From positions 1,601,167 through 1,636,573 of the forward strand of contig NW_019091372.1 in assembly GCF_001949145.1 (NCBI RefSeq): 35,407 nt of DNA. The letters are read 5' to 3'. A program made the translations under genes and the position numbers. Positions 1-10,900 of the stretch are shown here, in pieces (the stretch's first letter is position 1; every line of letters starts with the position of its first letter). The notes beneath the pieces were generated by a model. The model was not told the DNA's origin, ran no database searches, and saw nothing but the letters and a program-made list of their open reading frames with translations. Source of the stretch: Acanthaster planci. Lineage: Eukaryota; Echinodermata; Asteroidea; Valvatida; Acanthasteridae.

Positions 1-71
1 ATAGGGCTCCGATTTCGGAGTCCCCGGCTGGTAGTGGTTATTGAGAATTGGTGTTTTAGAGAGTTTCTTAC

Positions 72-1028
72 CAGCCATAAGTGCCGACAAGAAGTCACCG
101 ATGCCAGCAAAAACCAGGCTGACTCCGGATCCTCCAGGGAATCTCTCTTGCCCGACAATCTGCCGAGTTATTGTGATCTGCATGGGGACAAACACTCCCG
201 CCGACAGGCCGACCAGTACAGCACAGACCATGAACCACGGGTAGCTCTCAACCGATGCAATGATGGGTCCAGCCACTGCAGACAGCGCGATGGCGGCACC
301 GTACATGTACGCAGGCTGCACCTGGCCAGTGTCCACCAGCCGGCCGTGGGTTAGCCGGCTGGCGATGTTGGCGATTCCGATGGCCGAGATCAGGGAGGTA
401 GCCTGGAGGGTGGGCACGCCTACCGACTCAGCCCGGGCAGCGATGTACGCCAGGGTGACGCCCATGATCGGAGTGTTGGTGACAGTGGCCAGCTGGAAGG
501 TCACGTAGACCCGGTTGGTCCAGAGGAGGGATAGGCCTGAAAGGACCAAGAACCTTGTGAGTTTCTCTGAGAAGTTGGCCATCGTAGTCGATCTCTCCTG
601 TTTACTGTGATCCTGTGAGGAGCCGACAGAGAATTTGCTGGTTCGGCCAATGGCATCATCTTCAGACCCATCAGCGCTCTCTAAAAGCTGCTTGTATCTA
701 AATACCCCCTCCGTCTCCCGATGCGTCACACTTCCATAGTTTCCTCGGTCGCACTGTTCGCCGCTCAGCGATTTTGCCTGGGCTCTTTCGCCCGCCGGAG
801 CCCTCAGCAGTCCAGCGCACACCAACAGGTTGGCCTCCACGGCGCTCAGGACCACGAGGGCGCCGCGCCAGCCGTACCGCTCTATCAGGAAGCTATTCAG
901 GATGGGCATGACTATGGTGCCCACGCTAGTGCCCGTCGTGGCGATGCCGTTGGCCGTGGCGTAGTGCTTGTGGAAGAGCTCACTGATGATGAAGAGGACC
1001 CCCATGTGGGACATCCCAAAGCCGATAC
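72..1028 (-). CDS. SLC16-like large coding exon (TM4-TM11 with central loop)
   Basis: 957 bp open throughout on the minus strand, acceptor cttttccag and donor GGTAAGA, phase 1 on both sides. Carries most of the transporter, including the diagnostic YGWRGAL stretch after the fifth helix, the central hydrophilic loop rich in S, E and K, and the second half from FSEKLTRF to SALMAG. Third codon positions are strongly GC-rich, unlike the surrounding AT-rich DNA. Confidence 0.9.
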
Positions 1029-3651
1029 CTGGAAAAGGGACAAATGGCAGACAGCTGATAGCACCTGGATATGTATAGCGGTAGTGTGCGCTTTGATGGA
1101 ATCATGATTCAAAATGCAAGAGCTGTGAAGTAGGAATGTTTGGCTGCCAGAATATTCCGTAAGTGAATGTCTTCAGGGACAAGAGAAATTTTCTTGCCCC
1201 TTCGAGGACAAAGTTCCTGCACCTTGGTGTTAAAGTCAAGGAAGATTCAGGAAGGAGATTGGGAACTAGCCAAGTTCAAAGGTTAACACATTTCAAGAAG
1301 CATGCACATGTACGTTATATGCAAATTTGCATATACAGTAATCAGTGAAGAGCAGGAGAGCATACATGTACAGTTATGTACAGAAGTTTAGGACCACCCA
1401 TACAAAATACATTAACCTGAATAAAAGACCAAACTTTAACCAATCAATCATGGCAACCTATGTTTATTGTCAATGTGTAACCTTAGTATCTTGATAAATG
1501 GCTGTTTGACTACATTTCCATGATTTGAAATGTTAATGGTCAAATATTTCAAATGCCCTCCTTTATTTCTGATAGCTTTGACTGGCTTTTTTTATACCCA
1601 TTTTGTCTCATGGACAAAATGTCATACAAGACCTGTCTTTGCAAAAAATTTCATTCAAATGGATATTTGTAGTTCTACACTGATGTTATTCACAACTGTA
1701 AAAACTTATGAAGTAATCATTCATTGTAATGCGTGCCTAGTGACAGAAATGCCAATAAAACACATGTACCAGGTGGTCTTAAACGTTTGCAATTGACTGT
1801 ATATGTACTGGTATAGGCAAACATGGATGATTGTCGACTTTGACTGTGACCTAATCATCGAGTGGGGCACTTTCTTGTGATTGGGTCCCGTCATACTCAC
1901 CCGCCATGAAGGGAATGGTAATAAACAAGACGGAGATGTCGCGGGCGAACGACGCGAGGAGAAGTCCAGCAGACGACAGGCAGGCCCCAGCTGCCACCAC
2001 TGGACGCACGCCATAGCACTTGGCCAGGGCACCGGCCAAAGGCGCTGGAAGGCAGAAGATGAAAATTGGGCATGAACTGCCTGTGACATAAAAGCCACCA
2101 GAAGGATTACGGCAAGTACTGGAAACAAGAGAACGAGGGCTTAACCCTAACCCCCTGTGCTTTTGTATCAGAAACAGGTCTGAACTTAGCAAGGTTCCCC
2201 AGATAGAACTAGAGTATATATGCATGGACAAGGGGGTCGCTGTACTTTAATGGCTGGGGACTGGATGGAATCTGTTTACTCCAATAGGTCAAATTGAGTC
2301 ATTTGATACGGACAGGTCTCTACAGTTAACAGGTGACTTGCACTGTTGTATGCAGAACCAAGCCTGACAAAGTCAAGCACAGTCCAACACATAGTACAAC
2401 GAGCACGTCACTCTACAGGGTACAGTAGTTTACGGTACGCGTAGACTTGTTGCACCAGAAGAGAGCCCCTCAACGAAACATTCTGAACAGAAGGGAGCAG
2501 GCCGCATGTCCCAGTGTCTTTAGTGACTGCTCTTTGTTGACATTACTGGTACATATCGGTAATGTCCTACTGTATTACACAAGTGGTTGCTCAACTCCAG
2601 GGCGGTCCTTCAACATTCTCTCTCTTCGGCTGTGTCCAAGTCTCGTTGGCAACAGCTGGAAATAACGAACACGTCCCAAGGAAGCAGCCGTGTAGACTTT
2701 TTGTACCAGTAGCTGCGTGGAGCAGCTTTGTGGGTAAAAGGCCGGTTTTCACTTCGGATAGATGCGAAAGCGAGTTGAATTTGACATCACGAAGTGTTTC
2801 GTGGTCAGTTCCCCTTTATGTTCAACTTTATGGGTAAAGGCGGGTTTGCACTTCCGGTGGATGCGAGCGTAAATTGAATTGGATGTCGGGAAATGTTTTT
2901 GGCGAATTTGTGGTGCAAATTTCTGCTCCATTGTCCAGGGTTTCCCCAGGGGTGGTGACACGTGTACCCGGTATGTGAGAGGTGGTTGGACAAATGTTGC
3001 CGAAATACTTTGTGTACACATGCCTGGTAAAAGAAACATCTTTTCAAAAGAGGCCTGTAATAATCCAACGGTATGAGGTCTACATTTACTCCAAATTTCC
3101 CCTCAAAAATAAATCCATCATGTAGTCTGTGTTCCTGGGCCTCTTGATCATTCTGAATGATTTAAAACTCCTCTATTTCAAAATATCTACTGGTCAGTTA
3201 TTTCGCTGTTTCCATCCATCTTTGTCGATTTTAAGTGTGAGGTACGAAATTCAACAGACAAGCCTGAGGTGGTCACTCACATCAGTTAGGTGAGCTGCCT
3301 CACACTTGAAAAGGCATCACAAAATCATGTTTCATGTATGCTGTCTTGCCAAATGATGAATCGGCCTTTGCCCATCTTCACAAGTAACAGCTCTTTTCAA
3401 AGAGGAAGTATCGTTTTTCAACCCATTTTAGTCTACACGAAATGCCAAAGAGTTTGGTGAAACTTACAAGTACACAGGAGCATGACGACCACCGAGATGG
3501 AGAGTCCGCCAACCTGCGCCGCGCTTTCCGGGAACTCCCTGAACCATTCGATGTAGAACACGCCCACAGAGCTGGCCGTGCCGTAGGTCAGACTGGTCAC
3601 CATGAAGCTGGCCAGTAATATCGGCCAGTTATGAATCTCTGACGAAGGCAT
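72..3651 (-). CDS. SLC16/MCT-like monocarboxylate transporter, 3' end off the left edge (exons 3468-3651, 1901-2080, 72-1028)
   Basis: Major facilitator superfamily carrier of the SLC16 family, expected in the plasma membrane, where members move lactate, pyruvate, ketone bodies or related substrates, often with protons. Three exons join in phase (phase 1 at both introns) to give 440 codons. Family marks seen: a TM4-6 block with LFHKHYATANGIATTGTSVG and ERYGWRGAL followed by a VCAGLLRAP-like end of TM6; a TM2-3 block with PLAGALAKCYGVRPVV and LLLASFARDI; and GIGDFLSALMAG near TM11. A hydrophilic loop of about 80 residues (roughly 197-278) separates the two six-helix halves, as usual. The exon donor at 71/70 follows ALMAG, so TM12 and the C-terminal tail lie outside the window. 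The chosen ATG (3651-3649) is not certain: its frame is open back to the splice acceptor at 3716. The typical DGGWGW motif before TM1 is missing (NWPILLASF instead). Subtype and substrate cannot be named. Confidence 0.87.
1029..1900 (-). other. Intron of the SLC16-like gene
   Basis: 872 bp, AT-rich, with many stop codons in every frame. It has GTGAGT at its 5' end and cttttccag at its 3' end on the minus strand. I see no exon or transposon in it. Confidence 0.75.
1901..2080 (-). CDS. SLC16-like coding exon (TM2-TM4)
   Basis: 180 bp, acceptor tttatgtcacag, donor GTGAGT, phase 1 on both sides. Encodes the PLAGALAKCYGVRPVV loop and the helix LSSAGLLLASFA typical of the MCT TM2-TM3 region. Joins to the next exon to make the glycine-rich AGIGFGM start of TM4. 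Confidence 0.85.
2081..3467 (-). other. Intron of the SLC16-like gene, with a two-copy repeat
   Basis: 1,387 bp intron bounded by GTAAGT and tgtcacag on the minus strand. It contains a diverged tandem pair at about 2731-2930 (see repeat). No coding exon was recognised. Confidence 0.75.
2731..2930. repeat. Diverged two-copy tandem repeat, period about 100 bp
   Basis: tgggtaaaaggccgg at 2731 recurs as tgggtaaaggcgggt at 2831. Each copy continues with 'gcacttccggtggatgcg'-like and 'gaattggatgtcgggaaa'-like segments, allowing for substitutions and small gaps. Likely remnant of a dispersed repeat. Confidence 0.55.
3468..3651 (-). CDS. SLC16-like coding exon with probable start codon (TM1-TM2)
   Basis: Begins at ATG 3651-3649 (MPSSEIHNW) and ends at donor GTAAGT (3467 downwards) in phase 1, 184 bp. 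It encodes TM1 (WPILLASFMVTSLTYG), the GVFYIEWFREF region and most of TM2. The exon itself probably starts at 3715 after the acceptor ccttacag; the 64 bases upstream of the ATG contain no in-frame stop, so they may be 5' UTR or further coding sequence joined to an unseen exon. Confidence 0.8.
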
Positions 3652-3715
3652 CTTGCTGCAGTCCACCACAAGAGAGAAAATGGGACCCAAGCTGAGTGAT
3701 TGTATCAAAGAGCAC

Positions 3716-6700
3716 CTGTAAGGAAAACATGTTTTCTCTGATTTCATCTGTTCAAATAAATATGGAAGCATCCAAATCGAACGTGGTGTCATTTGTCTTC
3801 AGAGCTCAACCATAATAAACAAATATGCACCGATAGCATGCAAAGGGTTAAAAGGGCTTTTTTTTCTGCTCATGCCAAGGAAGCAAGTGTCCGTGAACAC
3901 TTTCTCTTCATTGAAAGAGAGAGAAAAACGTGCGCATAAGACTCAACTGGAATGACTTTACATAAGCCTCGAGGACTGACAAACACGGAACATCCCACAG
4001 GTACCCAGCCAAGAGCTTTGTAGGCCAAATTCCACACTAACGAGCATGCCGGTAGATCCTACAAGAACTGGAACAAGATTCAGGGGTAGCTGCGTGCCGT
4101 CGGAGACTCTCTACGTTCCTACTTCACAAAGAATACCAAAAAACAAACCTCAAGAGGAGCAGCCGCACTTGCAGGCGTCGCTAAAACTGAAAATATGCTG
4201 TACATTTACTCTTTCCTTGTCAGTGGCTTTAAATGCCGCAATATCAATTACGTCTGGCAATGCAAAAGGGGATCATTTACGGTACTCATCTCATTCATAA
4301 TGTAATATACACCGTGCAGTTCTGGTGATTATATGGCAGGCAGCAAGTGGTGTAATGTGTAGGGGTGTTATTTATGGTGATGTGTGGTTACCACCTGTCG
4401 CTCGTTATTTGCATATGATTTATAATAAAATACTTGGAATCCTATGTAACGTTTGCCTTTGCTTGTTTCCCCCTCTTACAACCAGGCATGCAACTTTTCC
4501 TCGGATCAGCTGATTTCCTCGTTTTCACTTCACACTCCTGCCATTGAAAATTGAAAAACACTGTTCAAAGTGTTGTTAGGATTGGAATATCCTTGTTTTT
4601 TGTCAAAGTCCAAGTTGCATGCCTGCACAACACCAAGCAGTCTGCATGGTTTGCATTTTCTCACATGGCCTGCTGGAACCTCAACTCTTTATGGGATGTA
4701 CATGTAGTTACAATATTGTAGAGAACATGAGCACATTTTCTCTGACCAACTGAAGTTGTCAAATGTTCAGTACATGTAGATCGGTCGTAATGATACTCAG
4801 GGGCTACTTTCTGAAAGTAAACGAATAGAACTCCATCCACGGTACGTGTTACACTGTGATAAACCAGCCTTCTTCTTGCTCAAGACGACTTTTGTTGACT
4901 GTTCATGTACCAGTGTACAGGTGCACATATAGCTTCCCCCCCCGGGGAATATTCTCCCCGAGGGACTGCATTTCTCCAGGATGAACATTACAGACCCACC
5001 TGAATGCTTTCCTGAATTGTGCAGGATCCTCAAAACTTTGCACAGCTTATGATGTTATAATGTACTCTACATGTACCCAGTACTTGGCATTATCAATAAC
5101 CTGTGAAATTTGCCAGAGCCTCTGCCGTTGTTTACTGTTCCGTTTGTCTGTGCCCCTTTCCCAGTAGTCGTTCTGAGTGGATTGAAGCTTCTCGAGCTGG
5201 GAGCCCCCTGGGTACGTGTACGTGTACTTCACAGCTCTACAAATTGCTAGTTTTGTGTAATCGGATTTTGCGGTGTGCATCTCCAGGTCAGAATTCCTGG
5301 CTCGGTTTACCCCGGACGGACGGACGAAGCTGGATGTCTGTTGGGATTGAAATCTCCACAGTCACAGGATACATGTTCATATACTGTACATGAACATGTA
5401 CATGTACATGTACATGTACTTCTTGTATTCATGGCATGCAGCATACTGCGTTGCTGGCGGGACTGGATACGAAGTAGCTTTGCTTAGATTTCTTTTGGGG
5501 GGATGTGACAAGTTACGGTACATTTACATGTACAATGCTGAAGCCGACAAGTGTACGTTTTAAAATTTTTTTTGATTGGTTGGTTTTCTAAAAAAAATTA
5601 AAATTATTAAAATATATTTTAAAAAAACCAAATGAAACATCCCTCCAAAAAAAGAGAACAAAGACAGACAGAAGCAGACTACACCCCCTCTCCCATAAAA
5701 AGAAAAGAAAAACCAAAACTGCACAATGGTACTTTGGTAGTCATGTCTTTTTTGAGTGTGGAGTTCAGAGCTGTCTCTTGTGAGTGGTTGATTGTGAAAA
5801 CAGAGACAATTGTTGGCACGGCGATGTTGGTTTTGGCACCCCTGCAGAGTTGGCCTCAAGGCTCAGGTCAATATTTGTGGCTGTCTGAACAAAGAAAGTT
5901 CAATGATGATAAGAGAAGAAGTGGCGAGTTGAGACCGACGGCTTTTTGTCTTGATCTGTCATACTAATTAAGATGGATTTTTATTTTTGAGTGCCAAGTT
6001 TAGGGGTTCAGCATTTTCTAAAAGTGGTCTTGATTTTTTAAATAAAATCTGAAACAATTTTGAAAAGTTTTTTTCACTAGTTTTGGCTAAGCATTAATAC
6101 TTACATGTACACTGTACATGTAGTGGACAAAATGTTCCGAAGGGGGTACTTGATTGAGCAATAGTGAAGTTCAATGTTTGGCCATATGGTAAAAGTGCCT
6201 TTGAAAGCAAAACATAAGTTTCTTTTATTACTAACAATTTAACTGGAAGTGGTCATTTGCACATTCATCGTCCTCTGGCTTAGTTTATTAAACAAGCCAG
6301 CCATGTGGAGTGGTTTATTATTAGACATGGTGGAGTGGGCGACGAGCCCTGATTCAGCGGATTTGGCCCTCAGGCAAACCCGCAAACAGGATGTGGTAGT
6401 TGGAAGCCCCTCGGGAATTCTCAGGAGGTTTCATTCGTTTTCATGTCAACAGAAATGCTCAAAGTTCAGTGTGTAAATGTCAGTCGTTGCAAGCAGGAGG
6501 TTTGTCGGTACATGTGTATGTATTTGGGCTGGAGAGGAAATGACAAAGTTGACTGGACGAAGTTCCAACACTCTCGGTAGGTTTATGCCCAAATGTCCCT
6601 CAAGTTTTATTCTGAACACTTGAATTTGTTTCAACAAATCTTGTCGAATATAGATGGTTGTTTCGTGCGCTATGCGGGTATGGTACATGTATGTATCGCT

Positions 6701-7786
6701 GTGTTCATTTCTCGTTAGGGGACTGGGAAGAGTGCATATTTGTTGGTTAAGATTTGTTAGTGAAACTCTCCAGCAATTTCCAGTTTCAGGGAAATAGTTC
6801 TTGGCTATGTTTGTATTGTCACCACATAGGTATGAAGCTTTGTTTGCCGAACCATGTCTTTGTAATCTTTGACTGGAGGAATAAAAGGAAAAAACCTGCA
6901 CGTCCACGGATTGTTACTGCTTGTGTGATTTGCGGTTTGTATGACAGAGAATAGAACAACACTTCGTTCGGTTGTTACGAACAAAGGCCGATCGTTGGCA
7001 TGAATCCAGGGCCAAGTTCTGTAACTTTTTCTTTGCATTCCTGTCGTGCTGCGGGCCGTCGGGCGTTAAGTGGCACAAGTACAAGCACAGGACTAGTGCA
7101 TTTGTTGTCGGCACAGTGGAATTTGCTGGTGTCGTGTGGGTTTGGAGGACGTGATGGGAGGCACTCGATATTTTCATCTGCCAAAATAGAGCTACCGGTA
7201 CACGTACATGTGTGCATGATTGCGATATGCTGGATGTGTACACTTTATACTAGCAGAAGAGACATTGTCATTGGTTTATTGAAACAAAGCTGACCGAAGG
7301 AGCTATACCGATAGTGTACATGTACATGTAAAGATTTACTTCACTATGAGCCGCTAACATTGTGTATGTACATGTAGTCTTTGAAGTGAAGTTTGTTAGA
7401 CATGTCTTGGCTTCTTCACCGACACCATAATCGGAGTACTCCACTGCCTTGACACTTTTTTTGCCATGTTCCCGTCCTGCGCGTAACGGCAGTGTACCAC
7501 ACAACCCATTCACGGATAACGTGCCCAACTGCCTGTGGGAAATTTTGAGGGAAGCATTTCACATGCTGCTCACACGTTCCTGGGTCTGTGATGGTCGGTT
7601 CAAATACGTACAGTGTAATGCTGTGTGGGTATCTTGGATACACATACAAAAGCTGATGCTGCTGATAGGGCCTACATGTAGTTCCGCTATCTTATGGACC
7701 TTTATTTAGGGAACCCATTTTGGAGTTGGACTGTTGTTAAATGGGGGTTTCTCTGTCCATTTTGCCCGAATATTTGCTCTAATCAG
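3716..7786. other. Gap between the SLC16-like start exon and the first visible liprin-beta exon
   Basis: About 4 kb without a supportable coding exon on either strand. It holds a C/G homopolymer patch near 4936-4948, CATGTA repeats around 5387-5420 and an A/T-rich tract at 5560-5640. It probably contains the promoter and 5' UTR exon(s) of the SLC16-like gene and, if liprin-beta extends leftwards, part of a long liprin-beta intron. No TATA box or other promoter element can be assigned with confidence. Confidence 0.5.
5387..5420. repeat. CATGTA microsatellite
   Basis: Five or so near-perfect units of the self-complementary hexamer CATGTA. Isolated TACATGTA copies are scattered through the whole window, for example near 6103, 7318, 7332, 13500 and 31843. 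Confidence 0.85.
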
Positions 7787-7918
7787 GAGATGACAGCGCG
7801 AGCTGAACTGGAAGCAGCCAAGCTCAGCCAGATGACCGACCTGTCCAATCTCAGGATTCGTCTGAGTTCAGTGGAGAACGATCTCAGCAGCTTCAAAGAC
7901 AGGGCGGTGAAAGCAGAG
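7787..7918 (+). CDS. PPFIBP1: Liprin-beta exon 1 of those visible (coiled coil)
   Basis: 132 bp, phase 0-0, acceptor ctctaatcag, donor GTAGGG. Encodes EMTARAELEAAKLSQMTDLS and onwards; the LSNLRIRLSSVE stretch aligns with ISNLKLKLTAVE of the vertebrate coiled coil. The frame stays open upstream to an ATG at 7694, so this could also act as a first exon. Confidence 0.85.
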
Positions 7919-10900
7919 GTAGGGAAAACACCAGCAAACAAAGGTGACAGTGAAAGTTGACCTACAAATCTAGGGAGAATTGGTAATCACCCCCAGTACA
8001 GGTTCAAATAGCCAGTTGAAATTAGAACTGTATTCGGTTCGGCCAGATGCAACGCAGTGGAAATGAGAACCGTGCCAAATGCAACCAAGCGCAACGTGGC
8101 TGAAACCGGTACCCACGGTGACTGCAACAAAATACAGCAAAGCTGGTATGCAATCCATGACAATGGCAGCAAAGTGAAACAGTGGTCAAAGGTCGCTGCA
8201 TGTCATTGTGTGCAGCGGTCAACAGGGCCCCGTGTCAGGACGAGCAGGGACTCGTTTGTTGATCTTTCCCTCTTTGCGTTTTTTTTCCTCTTTTTTCAGA
8301 GTCTTGTGGAAGAGAAACAGATGGAGTCGTCTGAAATGTCACTGAAATACCAACAAAGCCAGGTATGTCACCACAGCAGTCATTTTCCCATGAAAGTCAA
8401 TTACGAGGACTCAAATTGATTGTTCTTGATGTCTAGGCCTTAAATGAACCAGTTGTTCCCAGCTGGGCTGTCTGTGTGGTTTAAGGGCAATCCTGATATC
8501 AGGATCCTGGAATTCGGAGATGCCAAACGTTGCATTTTTTTCTCCGATAAATATGCAACCATTGTACCATGCTGATGTGGTTTATGGGGATGACAGGGTA
8601 GGCAGTTTGGAGGGGTACTGGAACTCCCTCCTCCCCCCCCGCTCTGAGACAATAAAGGTGACAAACGGGGAAAGAAATAGGAAGTAAGCGCACCAATACC
8701 ATTGTAAACAGTTTAAGTCAGGTATGATGTTTTGTCATCCTTTCCGCTTGTCCGCAAAAATGAGACGTAAAAGAAAAAATGTCTAGCCTGACACCCCCTC
8801 AAAATGCCTAGATACGCCCCAGATTGGGTTTTAACACCTTAATAGACTGTTTTCATTTGTCGGCCATCTTGAATTCAAAGTGAGGTAAAACTGTTCATGT
8901 TGGGAATCTGAGAGTGAAAATAACAGCGACGAAAAAGAAGTTCATGTCAATTTACGCCAATTTTTTTGTTAAGAATAATTCAAAATTTGTAATAAAGTAC
9001 CGGTGGTTAATGTTTTAAGCAAAAATTTAAAAATCTGAAAGTGAGGTTTGGAACCCCAAATAGTCTTGCACCACCCTGTTTAACAGATTACATTGAATGT
9101 GAGGGATTCAGGGAACAAGAATAAGGCATTTGTGTTCAAACCTGTCTTCTGAATATGCCTCGGTATTTGCCCCCTTTTATTTCAATGTCTCATGGTCTTA
9201 TTTCACTGGCACTCTTGTCGTCATCAATCTTTCATTTATTGACCTTGCGTATAACTTGATATAGACATAGCAAAACGGAAATAAATGATGAGTCAAAACC
9301 AAAAAAAGATAAAATATGGATTCCCCTTGATTGAGTTCTATTATTAAAAGTGGCATATATTGTGACCTTTTTTGCCCTGGTCGGTTCTCACAGGGCAAGA
9401 TCTCAGAGCTGCAGACAGAGTCCAACAGCTGGCAGGAAAAGTACATGCAGGGGCAGGTGAGGAATATCTCAGCGTCTGATCAGGTCGTGCTCCGTGATTG
9501 GCCCGGTTCATCGCCGGGGCGCGGTCACTTTGAGTGCGTCACATGCCACATGGGACAGCATAGCCTGTCAAGCCTAGCTGCCAACTAAGACAGGAATTGA
9601 AAGGTTGATTAATTGGAAATGCTCATCTGGCGACAGGTGGTGGGCTATATGTTTCATTTCATCAGAAATGATGAGCATTTCTTGTACTTGCGTTTGAATT
9701 TGTTGACCGATTTTGTAAATGATCCGTTTCTGTGTATTCGACCTATAGAATATGCCCCCCCAAAAAGAAATGAAAAATTGAAATAACTGTTGTATAATGA
9801 GATTTCTTTTCAATTCAGCAGAATTTTTTTTTGGGGGGGGAATTGTTTCCAGTTCTTTCGTCCTCAGAAACAGTTTTGTGAGAGTGACCTAGAGGTTTCT
9901 ACTGAACTTCAGTTCGTTTAGATTTTCAATTTGAGTCCTTTCTTCATTCTGAATCTTATTTTCTGTTCGGCTTTCCTTCAATTTTTCCCCCATTTTGTTT
10001 CTTTTCTTTCCTCTTGTTTTTCACCTTTGACCTATGTAAATGAACCTGTCCCGAATGTATGTAAACCACTAGGTGAAACTTGTCCGTACACAGTCTGAAT
10101 GTGCTGAGATCAAATGTCGGCTTCGGCAGTGTAGCGTAAGTGGACCGTAGTGGGCCTTGCGGTTTGCACACGTGCATGCGTCCTTCCTGAGAATCTTTGG
10201 AGTTTTGTCATGGGCTCACATATCATGCATGTGCTTTTGGAATTTAATTGGATTGTGACTTTGGGCTTTTGGTTGGTTGGTTGGTTGGTTGGTGTGTTTG
10301 TTTTTGACAAAACAAGGGCAGAATTTTTTCTTGTGGAAACTCGGGTAGGATTTCCTTTTTTTCCTAAAAATTCCATGAGGAGATTCCGAGTTGGCACGGT
10401 GACATTTCTTGCAAAATGGAAAGAAAAATTTTGGGGAGGAAAAAAAAGAGAAAAATCAGAGCGAACGTTGACTCTTGTGAGCTTTTTTATGCCAAATAAA
10501 ATAAGCAGGAATGGTGTCAGGAACACCGCACCGCATGTCTTTTGAAAAAGAAATTGATTGGGTCATATTTCAAGAATGGAGAAGTCTCCATGTCGGGGCA
10601 CAGTTAAGATACTGTATCATCAGGGAAAAAAGAAACTGCAAGTGATGCTGACTAGGAGTTACACTTGTCCTTGCCACTTGTGCTTAGTAACACTCACACT
10701 TTTCCACTACCGGAAGAGTTTTGTCGATAGAAGTTTTCCCTTCCAACTTAATTCCCTCAACTTCGTTTATTCTTGTACAGCGGTATAATCCTAGTATAAC
10801 CCCAACAAGTAACAGCTTTCCTGTGGAATTTGTCTCTGTGGTTTGAACTCTTTTCTGTTTGCCCTGCATGTCAGATTCTACCATTTATATGTACATGTAC

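Noticed and set aside
5632-5967. 111-residue plus-strand open frame as a gene
   Set aside because: Lys/Arg-rich start from an A-rich tract, no recognisable domain, no splice context and no codon bias.
10110-10545. Overlapping long open frames on both strands near 10.1-10.5 kb
   Set aside because: They arise from the TTGG microsatellite and T/A-rich tracts; none resembles a protein family.
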